This document shows positions 63,197-64,000 of a stretch of 64,000 nt of DNA, piece after piece. Source of the stretch: VRUE01 sp045805805. Lineage in GTDB: Bacteria; Actinomycetota; Thermoleophilia; Solirubrobacterales; 70-9. Under the pieces are notes generated by a model, which was not told where the DNA came from, ran no database searches, and was given only the letters and a program-made list of their open reading frames with translations. How positions within the stretch are numbered: the first letter of the stretch is position 1; each line of letters begins with the position of its first letter. Where the stretch lies: assembly GCA_045805805.1 (NCBI GenBank), contig JBJMKO010000102.1, positions 7,883-71,882 on the forward strand, given 5' to 3'. The translations under genes were made by a program, and so were the position numbers.

Positions 63197-63628
63197 TCAG
63201 CGGCCGCTGGAGCCAAAGCCGCCGTCGCCACGGGCCGACTCGGCCAGCGACGCGGCTTCGACCGGCTCGGCAAGCGCGATCGGCGCGATCACCAGCTGCG
63301 CGATCCGGTCGCCCGGTTCGACCCGAAACGTCTCGGCCGGGTCTGTGTTGAGCAGCAGGACCCGTATCTCTCCCCGGTAGCCGGAGTCGATCAGGCCAGG
63401 GCCGTTGACCAGCGCGATCCCGTGCTTCTTGGCGAGCCCGGACCTCGGCAGCACCAGCCCCGCATGTCCCACGGGAATCTCAACCGCAACCCCGGTCCCG
63501 ACGCTCCACCTCTCCCCCGGCCCGATATGCGCCGCCTCACAGGAATACAGGTCCAGCCCGGCATCCCCCTCATGCGCTCGCGTCGGCAGGACCGCCTCAT
63601 CATTCAGCTTCGCAACCGGCAACTCCAC
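63197..63628 (-). CDS. dut: dUTP diphosphatase
   Basis: 143 aa trimeric dUTPase: motif 1 HEGDAGLDLYSCE, motif 2 PRSGLAKKHGI, motif 3 NGPGLIDSGYRGEIRVLLLN, motif 4 PGDRIAQLVI and motif 5 RGDGGFGSSGR. Hydrolyses dUTP to dUMP. Converges on gatD. Confidence 0.96.
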   Translation of the reverse strand: MELPVAKLNDEAVLPTRAHEGDAGLDLYSCEAAHIGPGERWSVGTGVAVEIPVGHAGLVLPRSGLAKKHGIALVNGPGLIDSGYRGEIRVLLLNTDPAETFRVEPGDRIAQLVIAPIALAEPVEAASLAESARGDGGFGSSGR

Positions 63629-63651
63629 GCGGCCACCCTAGCGTGAGCATG

Positions 63652-63742
63652 GGAAGAGGGGGCACCCCTCACCCGGGCGGATACTCAAAATGCCGGGCTA
63701 ATTAGCCCGGCATTTGGACGGGTGAGGGGTGCCCCCTCTTCC
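63652..63742. repeat. Nested inverted repeat between hflX and dut
   Basis: Outer 24-bp perfect arms (63652-63675 and 63719-63742, core AAGAGGGGGCACCCCTCACC). Inside, 63688-63715 is a perfect palindrome with half AAATGCCGGGCTAA and no loop. It lies between two co-directional minus-strand genes, downstream of hflX. A terminator for hflX is plausible. Confidence 0.8.
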
Positions 63743-63747
63743 ACCAC

Positions 63748-64000
63748 TCAGGCGACAGCGAGGTCCTCGAAACGATGCAACTCAGCCCTCGGGACCTTGG
63801 CACGGACAAGGACACCGTCGTCGCGGTCGGTGCGGTCGAGGTCACCGGCGATCTCATGCAGCTCATGCAGGCGCCCGCCCTGCGAGTACGGGATCAGCAG
63901 CTCGACTTCTGCCAGCGTGTCCTCAAAGGCTGTCTCGATTCGCTTGCGCAGCTCGTCCAGCCCGGCCTCCGTCAGGGCGGATACAAGTACGGCATCCGGA
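63748..64000 (-). CDS. hflX: GTPase HflX, C-terminal end
   Basis: 84 codons visible, cut by the window end. AVLVSALTEAGLDELRKRIE is the end of the G domain with the SAL base-recognition loop (G5), followed by VELLIPYSQGGRLHELHEIA and GVLVRAKVPRAELHRF, the typical HflX C-terminal subdomain. HflX splits stalled or stressed ribosomes. The rest lies beyond the window. Confidence 0.88.
   Translation of the reverse strand, partial: PDAVLVSALTEAGLDELRKRIETAFEDTLAEVELLIPYSQGGRLHELHEIAGDLDRTDRDDGVLVRAKVPRAELHRFEDLAVA

Overview
The window is high-GC actinobacterial DNA, most likely from the class Thermoleophilia (Solirubrobacterales-like). The clues are: SepF with no MreB-type genes nearby; MurT/GatD peptidoglycan amidation; a ProC-YggT-LspA-RluD block next to SepF; a GarA/FtsR-like FHA-MerR pair; a single-motif RsiG-like protein; a VKOR/DsbA pair; and secreted proteins that share a C-terminal module. 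The taxonomic call is inference. No rRNA or tRNA was recognised.

Host layout, left: end of hisA and hisF; a polysaccharide deacetylase; a CCA-adding-type nucleotidyltransferase; the pgeF-yggS-sepF-proC-yggT-lspA-rluD cluster (3.5-8.1 kb); translation and envelope genes rpsB-tsf-pyrH-frr-uppS-cdsA-dxr-rseP (8.2-15.3 kb); ispG, proS and a CDP-alcohol phosphatidyltransferase (16.3-20.1 kb). A regulatory operon of RsiG-like, FHA and MerR genes follows at 20.2-21.7 kb. Then come lipid and enzyme genes (AGPS-like, thioesterase, NadE, WS/DGAT), an RlpA-like protein under a ydaO-type c-di-AMP riboswitch (30.3-31.1 kb), DinB, a large secreted RTX-like protein, CcdA, and a thiolase-SDR-methyltransferase group ending at 38.6 kb.

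The standout is a 15.5-kb integrated element at 39,084-54,643, bounded by a 19-bp direct repeat. It encodes a FtsK/HerA-type packaging ATPase, a single large beta-rich putative double-jelly-roll (DJR) capsid protein, about a dozen small single-pass membrane proteins, virion-type lytic enzymes (lysozyme-like, M15-like, peptidoglycan-binding), spike-like proteins, an amidase and holin-like proteins. It has no terminase, portal or tail gene and no recognisable integrase or polymerase. Genome size and gene content fit a tailless, internal-membrane virus of the PRD1/tectivirus type. The right repeat is the XerC-arm plus centre of a complete dif-like site (54,627-54,654), and the left copy lacks a XerD arm. 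The element therefore probably integrates at the chromosomal dif site with host XerC/XerD.

Host layout, right: an ArsR-type regulator whose stop codon lies in the dif-like site; DsbA-like and VKOR oxidative-folding genes; hydrolase, peroxiredoxin and cyclophilin genes; a lipid kinase; a murT-methyltransferase-gatD operon; dut; and the 3' end of hflX.

Intergenic spaces are rich in long inverted repeats. Two are recognisable repeat families (A and B), and one family-B copy lies in frame inside the rpsB tail.
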